From contig NZ_LMUX01000021.1 in NCBI RefSeq assembly GCF_009765705.1, forward strand, positions 1,545,752 to 1,609,751: DNA of 64,000 nt, read 5' to 3'. Below the pieces are notes generated by a model. That model worked only from the letters and a program-made list of their open reading frames with translations. It was not told where the DNA came from and did no database searches. The translations under genes and the position numbers were made by a program. Shown piece by piece: positions 1-8,420 of the stretch; position 1 is the first letter of the stretch; every line of letters starts with the position of its first letter. This stretch comes from Burkholderia sp. L27(2015) (lineage in GTDB: Bacteria > Pseudomonadota > Gammaproteobacteria > Burkholderiales > Burkholderiaceae).

Positions 1-756
1 AACCTGTCGTCGTTGCGTTCGATCGCACATGTCGGCGCCTCGGCCCCGGCGGTTCTTCGACAACGAGCGATCCAGCGTTTTGGCCCGGTGCTGACCCATT
101 TGTATGGCGCGAGCGAGTCGGGTGTGGTGAGTGTCTTGGCTCCCCCCAGATACGAAGCGAATGCGAATCTGGCAACCAGTGCGGGGCGTATCGTTGACGG
201 CGTCGCGGTGCGTCTTCGTCGGGCAGACGGATTGCTCGCGGCGCAAGGGCAAGCTGGAAACATCGAAGTGCGCTCGCGTTTCGTGGCGCAGGGCTATTAC
301 AACCAGCCTGACGAGGAATCCAGAAAGTTTCGCGATGGCTGGTGCCTAACGGGCGACGCTGGTTTCGTCGACGAGGATGGCTATCTGCATGTTCTCGGGC
401 GCGCGTCGGATGTCGCCGTCAATAACAACGTCGATACGGGTCCGACAGAGATCGAGGACATTTTCTGCCGTTTGCCCGACGTTCGCTATGCAGCAGTATT
501 TGCGCCGAAGAATACGTCGGCGGGATATACCTGGATTGCATTGCTTGAGCCGTGGAAACGAAAGCAAGTTGATGTTGCGCGATGTGCCAGGACGCTCGAA
601 TGGGCGCTCGGTACGGTCATTTCAGATCGGGTGCACATAATCGCAGTAGACCGTGTGCCGCAAACTGCACAGGGAAAAGTGGACCGCGCGGCGATCGAGA
701 CACTTCTTCTTGCAGGCGACGACGTTCACGGGCAGGCTCCGCTTTCGCTGCGCTAA
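1..756 (+). CDS. AMP-dependent acyl-CoA synthetase/ligase, C-terminal part (cut by window start)
   Basis: C-terminal half of an adenylate-forming enzyme (ANL superfamily), which activates a carboxylate with ATP. The reading frame is open from base 1, so the gene starts upstream; the TTG at 13 is internal. Visible are the GASESG core region, the hinge area GDAGFVDEDG followed by LGRASDVAVNNNVDTGPTEIE, and the C-terminal lysine motif QTAQGKVDR. Usual family length is about 500-550 aa, so roughly half is missing. The substrate cannot be told: it could be a fatty or aromatic acyl-CoA ligase or a loading enzyme of a biosynthetic cluster lying upstream. Confidence 0.85.
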   Translation, partial: NLSSLRSIAHVGASAPAVLRQRAIQRFGPVLTHLYGASESGVVSVLAPPRYEANANLATSAGRIVDGVAVRLRRADGLLAAQGQAGNIEVRSRFVAQGYYNQPDEESRKFRDGWCLTGDAGFVDEDGYLHVLGRASDVAVNNNVDTGPTEIEDIFCRLPDVRYAAVFAPKNTSAGYTWIALLEPWKRKQVDVARCARTLEWALGTVISDRVHIIAVDRVPQTAQGKVDRAAIETLLLAGDDVHGQAPLSLR

Positions 757-898
757 TCGGCTCGAAATTCATTGGAACAAGGCACTGCCCACCCAAGCCC
801 ACGCACATTGCGTATCAGTGATTGACCGCACTTTTTGCGAATCGAATGGATCAGCACATCAACTGCATTGCTTTCGCAATGCTTGGCTCTTCTGCGAC

Positions 899-1850
899 TC
901 ACGGGATCAACAGAACCTTGCCGATTGACGCGCGCGATTCGAGGAAACGATGCGCCTGCGCTCCACCTTGCAGAGCAAAGACGCGTGACACCCGCGTCGC
1001 GACCACTCCTTCTTCGATCCAGCTGAAGAGTTCGGCTGCCCGAGCGCGCCGTGTCTCTGGGGTTGTCAGCACGTTCCAGATGTCGCCGCCGGTCAGCGTG
1101 AGCGAGCGGTTCATCAGCAGCCTCGGGTCAACCGCCGGCGAACCCGAAAAAGACCGAGCGTCCGCCGACGCGCGTGGCCTTAAGGCTATCGAGGATCGTA
1201 GTTCCGACGCTGTCGAACACTACGTCGGCGCCTCCACCGGTGACGGTATGGACACGCTCGATCCAGTCTTCATAGCCGATCGCCACTTCAGCACCGGCGT
1301 CGCAGGCGGCCTGTCTCTTCTCGGGTGACGAGGCAAGCGCGATGACCCGACCGCGCAACTGCTTGATGATCTGGATGAGTAGCAGCCCTACACCTCCGCC
1401 GGCGGCATGCACGACACTCCAATCTCCGGCCTTCAAAGGATGACTGTCATGCACGAGAGAATGAGCGGTCAAACCCTGGAGTAGGGCGCTTGCGGCCTGC
1501 TGTGTGCTTATCGAAGATGGGAGGGGTATCAGCTTGTCGATTGCTACCGCGACAAGTTCGGCGTTGGAATTAGGATTATCACACCACCCAACCTTATCCC
1601 CGATGCCGAAGCCTGCGGCGGCGCCATCCTGTCCGAGGTCCACGATTGTACCGGCACCCTCCCAACCCGGTACCCAGGGTGCCAAGCCACGTTGCGAGAA
1701 CAGGCCCTGTCGGCGATAGATATCGGCGTAATTCATGCCGGCTGCTTCAAGTTTCACAATGACCTCTCCAGGGCCCGGGGCTGGGTCAGCGGTTTCGCAC
1801 CACTCCAAGACTTCAGGACCTCCGAACGAGCGATATTGCAGCGCATTCAT
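899..1850 (-). pseudogene. Zinc-type quinone oxidoreductase (MDR superfamily), frameshifted
   Basis: NADPH:quinone reductase-like protein. The first 240 codons (1850 to 1128) carry the N-terminal GroES-like part (EVIVKLEAAGMNYADIYRRQG) and the nucleotide-binding VVHAAGGGVGLLLIQ. The frame stops just after FGFAGG. The family C-terminus continues in another frame at about 1134-899 (VDPRLLMNRSLTLTGGDIWNVLT to LESRASIGKVLLIP). Read together they make a complete protein of about 316 aa, so one small indel near 1130 breaks the gene, or the base call is wrong. The start has an AGGTGA ribosome site and lies 9 bp after the LysR stop, so the two genes are probably cotranscribed. Confidence 0.85.
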
Positions 1851-1859
1851 AGATTCACC

Positions 1860-2747
1860 TCACTTTTTGGTGTGGACTGTGTAATCTTCGAACGCGGAGA
1901 CGATGCCGTCAATCATTGCTGCGATGCGCGCGGTATGCCGAAGGTCTTGATGCGTGACGAGCCAGATTTCGTAGATCGCCCCACGTACGGGTTCCGGCCA
2001 TATCTGCACGAGGCCGTCGTGTTCAGCCAGATGTATCGGAAGCTCACCAATACCGATGCCGGCCTTTACCGCGGTACGCAGCATGAGGCTGGAATTGAAG
2101 GTCGATACGATGCGCCCAGCGTGTATCGGTTCGCCAGCAAGAGTCGGTGATCGGTTACCGGTCCAACTGCCCTGATAGACGACAAGATCGTGGCCCGCAA
2201 ATGCGGAGCCAGCGGCGGGCTTGCCGTGCTGCTCGAGATAAGCGTTCGATGCAAAAAGCGCCAGTGGCCAGCGAGCCAGGCGCCGCGCGACAAGATCGGG
2301 ATTATCCGGCCTGACTGAGCGGACCGCGATATCCGCTTCACGCTTTGCCAGATTTAGCATGCGCGTCGACGTGTCCAGCAGGACGCGCACTTCGGGATGC
2401 GCAGCATGCAGGCGTTCAATGGCGGGAAGCAGGAATTCGAGCGCGATCGAATCGGTGCTGGTGACTCTTACGTCCCCGGCAAGCCGTGTATCCGTGCCTT
2501 GAGTTCGTCTGACGAGTTCGTGTGCGGAGTGTTCCATTTTCTCCGCTGATCTCAGCGCGGCCTCGCCTGCCGCAGTCAACGCGTAACCCTCAGAAGTGCG
2601 CAGGAAGAGCGTTGCACGTAGCGCGTGCTCCAGTGCCGCAATCCGTCTACCAACCGTCGCCTGATCGAGATTAAGTGTCCTGGCCGCTCCACGGAGCGTC
2701 TTTTCGCGCTCCACCGCAAGAAACACGCGTGCATCGTCCCAGTTCAT
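1860..2747 (-). CDS. LysR-family transcriptional regulator
   Basis: 295-aa LysR-type regulator with the winged helix-turn-helix at residues 1-60 (MNWDDARVFL start, recognition part AARTLNLDQATVGRRIAALE at 21-40), then the periplasmic-binding-like effector domain. The start at 2747 is supported by an AGGAGG site at 2756-2761, 8 bases away; an upstream ATG at 2786 would add 13 non-family residues and swallow this site. It is followed 9 bp later by the broken quinone oxidoreductase and is divergent from an intact one at 2899. A perfect palindrome and a second inverted repeat lie between the divergent genes, so it probably controls both and itself. Confidence 0.93.
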   Translation of the reverse strand: MNWDDARVFLAVEREKTLRGAARTLNLDQATVGRRIAALEHALRATLFLRTSEGYALTAAGEAALRSAEKMEHSAHELVRRTQGTDTRLAGDVRVTSTDSIALEFLLPAIERLHAAHPEVRVLLDTSTRMLNLAKREADIAVRSVRPDNPDLVARRLARWPLALFASNAYLEQHGKPAAGSAFAGHDLVVYQGSWTGNRSPTLAGEPIHAGRIVSTFNSSLMLRTAVKAGIGIGELPIHLAEHDGLVQIWPEPVRGAIYEIWLVTHQDLRHTARIAAMIDGIVSAFEDYTVHTKK

Positions 2748-2761
2748 CGCGCCGTCCTCCT

Positions 2762-2808
2762 GATGCAAATTTGCATCCCACCACATGAATAATGCTGCAC
2801 ATATTCAT
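2762..2808. promoter_or_regulatory. Candidate LysR operator between divergent genes
   Basis: GATGCAAATTTGCATC at 2762-2777 is a perfect 16-bp palindrome placed just upstream of the LysR ribosome site. A second inverted repeat, ATGAATA at 2785-2791 and TATTCAT at 2802-2808, lies beside it toward the quinone oxidoreductase gene. Their position in a divergent LysR promoter suggests regulator binding; which of the two is the recognition site is not determined. Confidence 0.6.
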
Positions 2809-2898
2809 CAATGTCGATGCCTATACTGAACGCAAGAGTTCCTCGTTCAAGGATCCATCCGGATCCATCGAGCCCCATCTATAGAAGGAGTGCTACCC

Positions 2899-3930
2899 AT
2901 GTCTGCTTCAACTTATCGTGTGCCATCGTCCATGACGGCCATTGAAATTAAACAACCTGGCGGTCCCGAAGTTCTGATGCCGACTACGCGCTCGGTGCCG
3001 ATGCCCGCCGCTGATCAGGTTCTGATCCGCATCCACGCAGCTGCCGTGAACGGCCCAGACGTTTTCCAGCGCAAAGGGCTGTATGATCCGCCCCCCGGCG
3101 CTTCGGACATTCCAGGGCTGGAAGTGGCAGGTCAAGTGGTTGCCGTTGGCTCCGACGTGTCCAAATTCCGGATCGGCGAACTGGTGTGTGCATTGATTCC
3201 CGGCGGTGGCTACGCAGAATATGCAGTCGCGCACGCGTGCAACACGATGCATATCCCCAAAGGCCTGACGTTGGTGGAAGCGGCGGCCGTGCCCGAAACG
3301 CTTATGACGGTATGGCTGAACCTGTTCCAGCGCGGCCGGTTGGTCGCCGGCGAATCGGTGTTGATCCATGGCGGCGCGTCAGGTATTGGCACCACGGCAA
3401 CCATGCTGGCGAAGGCATTCGGCGCTGCGAAAATCATCACGACAGTGGGCTCGCAGGCGCATCGGGAGGCCAGCCTGGCACTGGGCGCAGACCTCGTGAT
3501 AGATTACCGCGAGAACGATTTCGTCGCCGAAACGAAGCGGTCTACCGATGGAAGAGGTGTCGACGTGATCCTCGACATCATTGCCGGCGACTACGTGGCT
3601 AGAAACTATGACGCCGCCGCCATGGACGGACGGATCCTACAGGTGGGCGTGATCAAGGGGCGGGCGAAGGATCTCGACGTCTTGCCGCTGCTGACGAAAC
3701 GTCTAACGCATATGGGCTCAACGTTGCGATCGCGCACATCCGCGGACAAGGCGACCATCATCAATGAACTCGAGCGGCAGGTGTGGCCACACATCGAGAG
3801 CGGCAAGATCAAGCCGGTTGTCTACAAGACCTTTGCGCTTGCCGACGCTCGTGGCGCGCACGAGCTGATCGATTCCGGCACACACTTTGGAAAGATTGTC
3901 CTGACGACAGGTGCCGATCTCATTGGCTGA
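2899..3930 (+). CDS. NAD(P)H-dependent quinone oxidoreductase (PIG3/QOR-like, MDR superfamily)
   Basis: 343-aa cytoplasmic medium-chain reductase. It has an N-terminal GroES-like domain (QVLIRIHAAAVNGPDVFQRKG, residues 40-60) and a Rossmann domain with HGGASGIG at 157-164. There are no structural zinc cysteines, as in the zinc-free quinone/enone reductase branch. Probable reaction: NADPH reduction of quinones or reactive enones. GAAGGAG at 2884-2890 supports the ATG at 2899; an internal ATG at residue 12 is also plausible because family members often begin there. It is divergent from the LysR at 1860-2747 and probably controlled by it. It belongs to the same superfamily as the broken gene at 899-1850. 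Confidence 0.92.
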   Translation: MSASTYRVPSSMTAIEIKQPGGPEVLMPTTRSVPMPAADQVLIRIHAAAVNGPDVFQRKGLYDPPPGASDIPGLEVAGQVVAVGSDVSKFRIGELVCALIPGGGYAEYAVAHACNTMHIPKGLTLVEAAAVPETLMTVWLNLFQRGRLVAGESVLIHGGASGIGTTATMLAKAFGAAKIITTVGSQAHREASLALGADLVIDYRENDFVAETKRSTDGRGVDVILDIIAGDYVARNYDAAAMDGRILQVGVIKGRAKDLDVLPLLTKRLTHMGSTLRSRTSADKATIINELERQVWPHIESGKIKPVVYKTFALADARGAHELIDSGTHFGKIVLTTGADLIG

Positions 3931-3942
3931 AGCCGGGCTTGC

Positions 3943-4285
3943 CGCCAAACCGGAAAGCCTCTTGTCTCGGAGTCGATAGCGCAATTGGAAGAGCATCTCG
4001 GCGCGGGGCTTCTGCTCCGATCAACCCGAGGCCATCGATCTGCTCGAGTGGGGCGTTGACGTGGCGCTTCGCATGGGCACGCTAGACGACTCGACGATGA
4101 CCGCGAAACGCCTCCTGCGGGGACGGCGAATGGTTGTCGGAACACCGCGCTATTTCGCGGAAGCCGGCATTCCGAAGACACCGGCCGGCGTGAGCCGCAC
4201 GATCGTCGCTTTCGTCGAGCACCTGCTTGGCGCGCACGGCGGCGGTACGGAAGTCGACCGGGAATTCACCAGACCATCAGCGTAA
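3943..4285 (+). pseudogene. LysR-family regulator remnant with internal deletions
   Basis: Decayed LysR gene. At 3943-4030 one frame reads RQTGKPLVSESIAQLEEHLG then AGLLLRSTRG, the second half of a LysR helix-turn-helix. At about 4031 the sequence jumps, in another frame, to IDLLEWGVDVALRMGTLDDS and RRMVVGTPRYFAEAGIPKTP, which belong to the middle of the effector domain. The remainder to the stop at 4285 (RTIVAFVEHLLGAH) looks like a C-terminal end. About 220 codons are lost overall, apparently in at least two deletions. It lies between an intact quinone oxidoreductase and an SDR, and may once have regulated one of them. Confidence 0.75.
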
Positions 4286-4491
4286 GGCGTCCCCCGCCGA
4301 TAACCGCTATTTCGGGCAGGCATGCTCCCGGAATAGAAGCTATTCCTCGCCGATTACTACCGGTCATCCCGATACGAGCGGACGATACGCATTAACCAAG
4401 GCATGAACGCATTGGCACACATGCAGCAGTCCGCCCATCCCTGCACTCAGGCACGTGAGCGGACCCTTCAAAACTCACTATCGAGGTAATC

Positions 4492-5259
4492 ATGACTCAA
4501 ACTCTGAAAGGCAAACTTGCACTCGTGACCGGCTCTTCTCGTGGTATCGGCGCGGCCATTGCAGCCCGTCTCGCGCGGGATGGCGCATCGGTCATCGTGC
4601 ACTACGCGTCGAGTCCGGAGCGCGCGGAGACCGTGGTTAAAGCGATCCGCGATGCCGGCGGCGAGGCTCAAGCAGTCGGTGCCGATCTGTCGAAACCTGA
4701 GGGCGTGACGGCGCTGATCAATTCGTTGGGCGGCGTCTTCGGCGGCAAGTTCGAAGGCAAGCTCGACATCCTCGTCAACAATGCGGGCACCGTCGAATAC
4801 GGACCGTTCCTTGAGTCGTCAGACACGTCGTATGACACGCATTTCAATCTGAATGTCCGGGCACCGATCGAACTGGCGAAGGACGCAGCGAAGCGCATGA
4901 TCAAGACAGGCTGGGGACGCATCATCAATATCGGCTCCGCTTTCGGCGAAGCGGCGCCACTGCCAGGCGTAACGCTTTACATCGCGTCGAAATTTGCCAT
5001 TCGGGGCTTCACACGCGGTCTTTCGCGCGAGCTCGGGAAGTATGGTGTGACCGTCAATGCGGTTCAGCCCGGCCCGATCGACACCGAATTGGCGCCCCAG
5101 CCCGGGACGGACGAGCACGCAACGATGACCAAGCTCGCCAGCGTGGGACGCTTCGGTAAGCCCGAAGAAATCGCGGCCGCGGTGGCGTACCTGGCGAGCA
5201 CCGAAGCAAGCTATACCACCGGTGAAAGTCTGACGGTCGATGGTGGGTGGATTGCCTGA
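4492..5259 (+). CDS. Short-chain dehydrogenase/reductase (FabG-like, classical SDR)
   Basis: 255-aa classical SDR. The cofactor motif TGSSRGIG is at residues 13-20, NNAG at 96-99, catalytic Ser149, and Tyr163-x3-Lys167 (YIASK). The C-terminal TGESLTVDGGW is typical of 3-oxoacyl-ACP reductase-like enzymes. It should reduce a ketone or oxidise an alcohol with NADPH or NADH; the substrate is unknown, and a role in fatty acid synthesis is not implied because no fab genes are near. It follows a LysR remnant and precedes an ArsR-type regulator on the same strand, which may be its present controller. An extra stretch GGVFGGKFEGK before LDILVNNAG resembles the tetrahydroxynaphthalene-reductase-like subgroup. 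Confidence 0.93.
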   Translation: MTQTLKGKLALVTGSSRGIGAAIAARLARDGASVIVHYASSPERAETVVKAIRDAGGEAQAVGADLSKPEGVTALINSLGGVFGGKFEGKLDILVNNAGTVEYGPFLESSDTSYDTHFNLNVRAPIELAKDAAKRMIKTGWGRIINIGSAFGEAAPLPGVTLYIASKFAIRGFTRGLSRELGKYGVTVNAVQPGPIDTELAPQPGTDEHATMTKLASVGRFGKPEEIAAAVAYLASTEASYTTGESLTVDGGWIA

Positions 5260-5371
5260 GGAAGCCGGAGAGCGCTTTCGTTGCGCGCTGCCATGACATG
5301 CGTCTGAGGGTTGCCGTCGCCGCGCGTGTCGAGTAGAGCAAACGGCCTTCGACGATTGATGAGATTTAGAC

Positions 5372-5680
5372 ATGAACGAAGACGCGAAAATGCTAGCTTT
5401 AAGCACCATCGCACACCGGTCGCGATTGGCTATCTTTCGGACGCTCGCTGGCGCAGGGCCGCGCGGGTTGCCCGCCGGCGAGATTTCAGCGCAGTTGGGA
5501 ATCGTTCCGTCCAGCCTGTCTTTCCACCTGAAGGACATGTTGCGAGCGAACCTTGTATCCAGCCGCCGGGAGGGGACCTTTATTCACTACTCGGCGGCCC
5601 TGGACGCCATTCACGGAGTCATCGATTTTTTGACTGAGAGTTGCCTTGCTGGTTGCGCAAGAATTTCTCCGCCCAGGTGA
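5372..5680 (+). CDS. ArsR-family winged-helix regulator
   Basis: 102-aa ArsR/SmtB-type repressor, a dimeric winged helix. Residues 5-75 give the fold: ALSTIAHRSRLAIFRTLAG, the recognition region GEISAQLGIVPSSLSFHLKDM, and the wing SSRREGTFIHYS. The C-terminal tail LTESCLAGCARISPPR has two cysteines spaced as in thiol- or metal-sensing members of this group, so redox or metal(loid) control is possible but not shown. It lies 112 bp after the SDR in the same direction and has no arsenical resistance genes beside it. Confidence 0.9.
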   Translation: MNEDAKMLALSTIAHRSRLAIFRTLAGAGPRGLPAGEISAQLGIVPSSLSFHLKDMLRANLVSSRREGTFIHYSAALDAIHGVIDFLTESCLAGCARISPPR

Positions 5681-5697
5681 GCGAGATCCGAGATCGC

Positions 5698-6117
5698 TCA
5701 CACGTTGCGTAGCGCAGCAATTGCCTTAATCTCGACGAAGAGAGTCGACCTGGCCAATGCCGCCACGCCGAGAATAGTCCATGCTGGAGCGTTTTCCTTG
5801 ATGTAGCGGTCCTTGATTTCCCGAAACGCCGCAAGCTGCTTATCAATATCTACGTGATAGCTGACGAGCTCGACCAAGTCGTCGAAGCCAAGCCCCGCTT
5901 CTTGCAAGATTGCGCCCAGCCGCTGAAATGCGAGATCAATCTGTTCTTCGACGTTGGTGGGAATCGTCCCGTCAGCCCGGATCCCAATCTGGCCGGCGAC
6001 GAAGAGCAGACCACCTGCGGCAACAGCGGGCGCGTAGTTGAATGTCTTGAAAACCTCGGTGCTGCCGAGAACCGGATGGGGATTCGAAAGGACGACGTTG
6101 ATCTTGGAAGGGCGCAT
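5698..6117 (-). CDS. RidA/YjgF-family protein
   Basis: 139-aa member of the RidA (YjgF/YER057c/UK114) family, small trimeric enzymes of which the best known hydrolyse reactive enamine/imine intermediates. Family signatures are APAVAAGGLLFVAGQIGIRADG, IDLAFQRLGAILQEAGLGFDDLVELVSYHVDI and the C-terminal PAWTILGVAALARSTLFVEIKAIA. The arginine normally ending the segment RxxxxV...R(V/A) is only partly kept, so deaminase activity is not assured. The start at 6117 fits the family; a longer reading to 6156 has no support. It converges with the ArsR gene, 17 bp apart. Confidence 0.88.
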   Translation of the reverse strand: MRPSKINVVLSNPHPVLGSTEVFKTFNYAPAVAAGGLLFVAGQIGIRADGTIPTNVEEQIDLAFQRLGAILQEAGLGFDDLVELVSYHVDIDKQLAAFREIKDRYIKENAPAWTILGVAALARSTLFVEIKAIAALRNV

Positions 6118-6170
6118 GATGAGTACCTTGGAAAAGAACAAAAGACCGCTTCGCACCAGCCAACCGACCT

Positions 6171-7790
6171 TTATTCGCGGATCGTGTCGCTCGTGTCAGT
6201 CGCGTCGCTTGCCAAGCGAAATACCCGCACGGCGTCTTCCAGTGCGCGCGCCTGTTCTTGCATGCTGTCTGCTGCCGCTGCCGCCTGCTCAACCAGGGCG
6301 ACGTTTTGCTGGGTCATTTCATCCATCTGCCCGATCGCGCGGTTGACTTCGCTGATGCCGATGCTTTGCTCCTTGCTCGCGCGGGTAATCTCGCCCATCA
6401 GGGTGACCACATTAGCGACGGCCGTTACGATTTCGGTCATGTTCCGGCCGGCCTGATCGACCAGTTCGCCGCCTGCATCGACTTTGCCAACCGAGTCAGT
6501 GATCAGTGCCTTGATTTCCTTGGCGGCCGTCGCGCTACGTTGGGCCAGGCTGCGCACCTCGGTGGCGACTACCGCAAAGCCACGTCCTTGGTCACCGGCA
6601 CGTGCGGCTTCGACGGCCGCATTCAAGGCCAGGATATTGGTCTGAAAGGCAATTGTGTCGATCACGCTGATGATGTCGACGATCTTGTGCGAACTGCCGC
6701 GGATGAACGACATGGTGGTTACCACATCGCCCACCACTGCGCCGCCCTTGATCGCGAGATCGGAGGCCGAGGCGACGTGTTCGTTGGCGTTCGTAGCGTG
6801 CTCAGCATTGGCGAGGACGATCGAGGTCAATTGATCCATCGTCGACGTGGTTTGCTCGAGCGAGCCAGCCTGCTCCTCGGTGCGCGCGGACAGGTCCGCG
6901 TTACCGGCTGCAATTTCGCGCACACCCAGCGCGATCGTATCGGAGGCACGTCGCACGTTGCCGACTACCAAGGCCAGACCGACGCTGATGCCGTTTATCG
7001 CCTGCATCAACTGGCCCAGCTCGTCGCGCCGGTCGACATGCACCTGTGCGGTCAGGTCACCGGCCGCCAGCTTCTCCGCGGCGGCTTTGGCTTCGAGCAG
7101 TTGCGTCTCGAGGCCGCGCCGGGTGGTCACGAAGATCAGCGCGCTGACCAGCAGCGCGCCGAGTAGCCCGAAGCCTATCAGCTCGGTTTGCTCAAACGCG
7201 GTCAATGCTCCCACCGGACTTGCTCGGTCGCGCAGGATCACTGCCTGCAGCAGACCATCATAGGCCAGCAGGATCACACTAGACGCGGCCAAGGTGAGCA
7301 GTGCGAGTTTGGCTCCGATCGACAAGGTCCATACTTGACTGACATCGAGGCCGACGTACAGCGCGCCGATTACCTGGCCCGCGCTATCGCGGATCGGCTC
7401 GTAATGGGTCATGTACTGCTTGCCGAAAAGCGTCGCGTAACCTGTATAGGATTTGCCGCGGCGCAGCATCCGATAGCCGGGGTGCGAGCGGTCAAGCACC
7501 GTGCCCACGGCTCGCTCGCCGTCCTGCTTTTTGACCGAAGTGGTGATGCGCACGAAGTCTTCGCCTCGTCCGACAAACAGTGTCGCGGTCGATCGGGTGT
7601 TGAAGGTAAAGCGGTCGACCTCTTTGTAATTGAGGTTCAACAACGTGTTGCCGCTCAGCAGCCTGGGGGTAAAGGTACCGAGGATATCGACACCGTTTGA
7701 TACGTCGCGTGTAAATGGAGCGGGGAAATACCCGGCGAGTGTTCGCGCGTGACGGCCCACTTGGGATTTAAGCGGCAGCAGAGGGTTCAT
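6171..7790 (-). CDS. Methyl-accepting chemotaxis protein with Cache-type sensor, atypical topology
   Basis: 539-aa chemoreceptor. Residues about 20-150 match a Cache (Cache_3/Cache_2-like) ligand domain ([63 protein letters not shown]). Two membrane segments follow at about 159-178 and 203-221, then HAMP ([26 protein letters not shown]) and the signalling hairpin with its conserved tip [32 protein letters not shown]. Usual Cache receptors have a membrane segment before the Cache domain; here none exists, and a stop codon lies in frame 9 bases upstream of the ATG. Either the sensor faces the cytoplasm or the gene lost its 5' end. No che genes are nearby. Confidence 0.92.
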   Translation of the reverse strand: MNPLLPLKSQVGRHARTLAGYFPAPFTRDVSNGVDILGTFTPRLLSGNTLLNLNYKEVDRFTFNTRSTATLFVGRGEDFVRITTSVKKQDGERAVGTVLDRSHPGYRMLRRGKSYTGYATLFGKQYMTHYEPIRDSAGQVIGALYVGLDVSQVWTLSIGAKLALLTLAASSVILLAYDGLLQAVILRDRASPVGALTAFEQTELIGFGLLGALLVSALIFVTTRRGLETQLLEAKAAAEKLAAGDLTAQVHVDRRDELGQLMQAINGISVGLALVVGNVRRASDTIALGVREIAAGNADLSARTEEQAGSLEQTTSTMDQLTSIVLANAEHATNANEHVASASDLAIKGGAVVGDVVTTMSFIRGSSHKIVDIISVIDTIAFQTNILALNAAVEAARAGDQGRGFAVVATEVRSLAQRSATAAKEIKALITDSVGKVDAGGELVDQAGRNMTEIVTAVANVVTLMGEITRASKEQSIGISEVNRAIGQMDEMTQQNVALVEQAAAAADSMQEQARALEDAVRVFRLASDATDTSDTIRE

Positions 7791-8000
7791 GGCCTGTTAT
7801 GGAGGACTGTTGCTCGGGTTTGTGGACCAAAATAAATCAGACTCCTTCGCCGACCCTATTAGACATAACGTTGCATTAAATGGCAATGGTCGGTTGCGCA
7901 GCAAGCAGTGATTCCGAATCAATTTTCACTGTATCGCTTGCACTTGTCTTTTAAGTGTTGCCGACAGCATATCAGGCTACATATAAAGCTGAAACAATAA
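7791..8000. other. Gene-free stretch upstream of the chemoreceptor
   Basis: AT-richer than its surroundings and without a supportable coding region. It must hold the promoter of the chemoreceptor on the minus strand; no convincing sigma-28 (flagellar) promoter with correct spacing was found. Confidence 0.4.
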
Positions 8001-8342
8001 TGCGGGTATTTAAATTCGAGGAAAGTTTCAATAATTAACACAACGCGCGATAGGGAGAAAGAAAGCTGTCGGCAATATTTTGATGACTACCGCTACTCGC
8101 TCATCCACGGCCTGCTAGCTCATTATCTGATCGACAAGCGGCTGTCCCTTTATCTATGCGATATTCTGAATTCAAAGACCAGGTTTTATAGGCAAGGCAC
8201 GAGCTTTTACGAGCGCAACCGCCTTACGAATTACGGTCGCGTCGCTCAAAGCTTTCTCGATATCCACAATGGCAAGCGTTCCCCAGAGTTTCGCGAGGTG
8301 GCACTGGGTTTGTATTTCGAAACGGAGTTGCAAAAAGGGTAG
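8001..8342 (+). other. Unassigned stop-free frame of 113 codons without a standard start
   Basis: Reading + strand from 8001 to the TAG at 8340-8342 gives an unbroken protein-like sequence (for example DDYRYSLIHGLLAHYLIDKR, FYRQGTSFYERNRLTNYGRV, AQSFLDIHNGKRSPEFREVA). No ATG, and no GTG or TTG until near the end, is available. It could be the tail of a decayed gene whose 5' part is gone, a gene using a rare start, or chance. I do not recognise the family. It converges with the autotransporter gene, which ends at 8421. Confidence 0.3.
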
Positions 8343-8420
8343 CCCGGTGTAACGGGGCACGAGCGCCATAAGCTGATGCGTAGCATGACGCCGGTCCGGC
8401 GGCCCTTCAGCGACGGTGGA

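Noticed and set aside
6258-7166. Plus-strand frame opposite the chemoreceptor
   Set aside because: Antisense to the conserved MCP signalling domain; no ribosome site.
7791-8000. Flagellar sigma-28 promoter for the chemoreceptor
   Set aside because: A TAAA and a GCGATA-like element occur on the minus strand but with 12 rather than about 15 bases between them.
8172-8369. Minus-strand 65-aa frame in the gap next to the autotransporter
   Set aside because: No ribosome site or recognisable content, and it is opposed by the longer, more protein-like plus-strand frame at 8001-8342.
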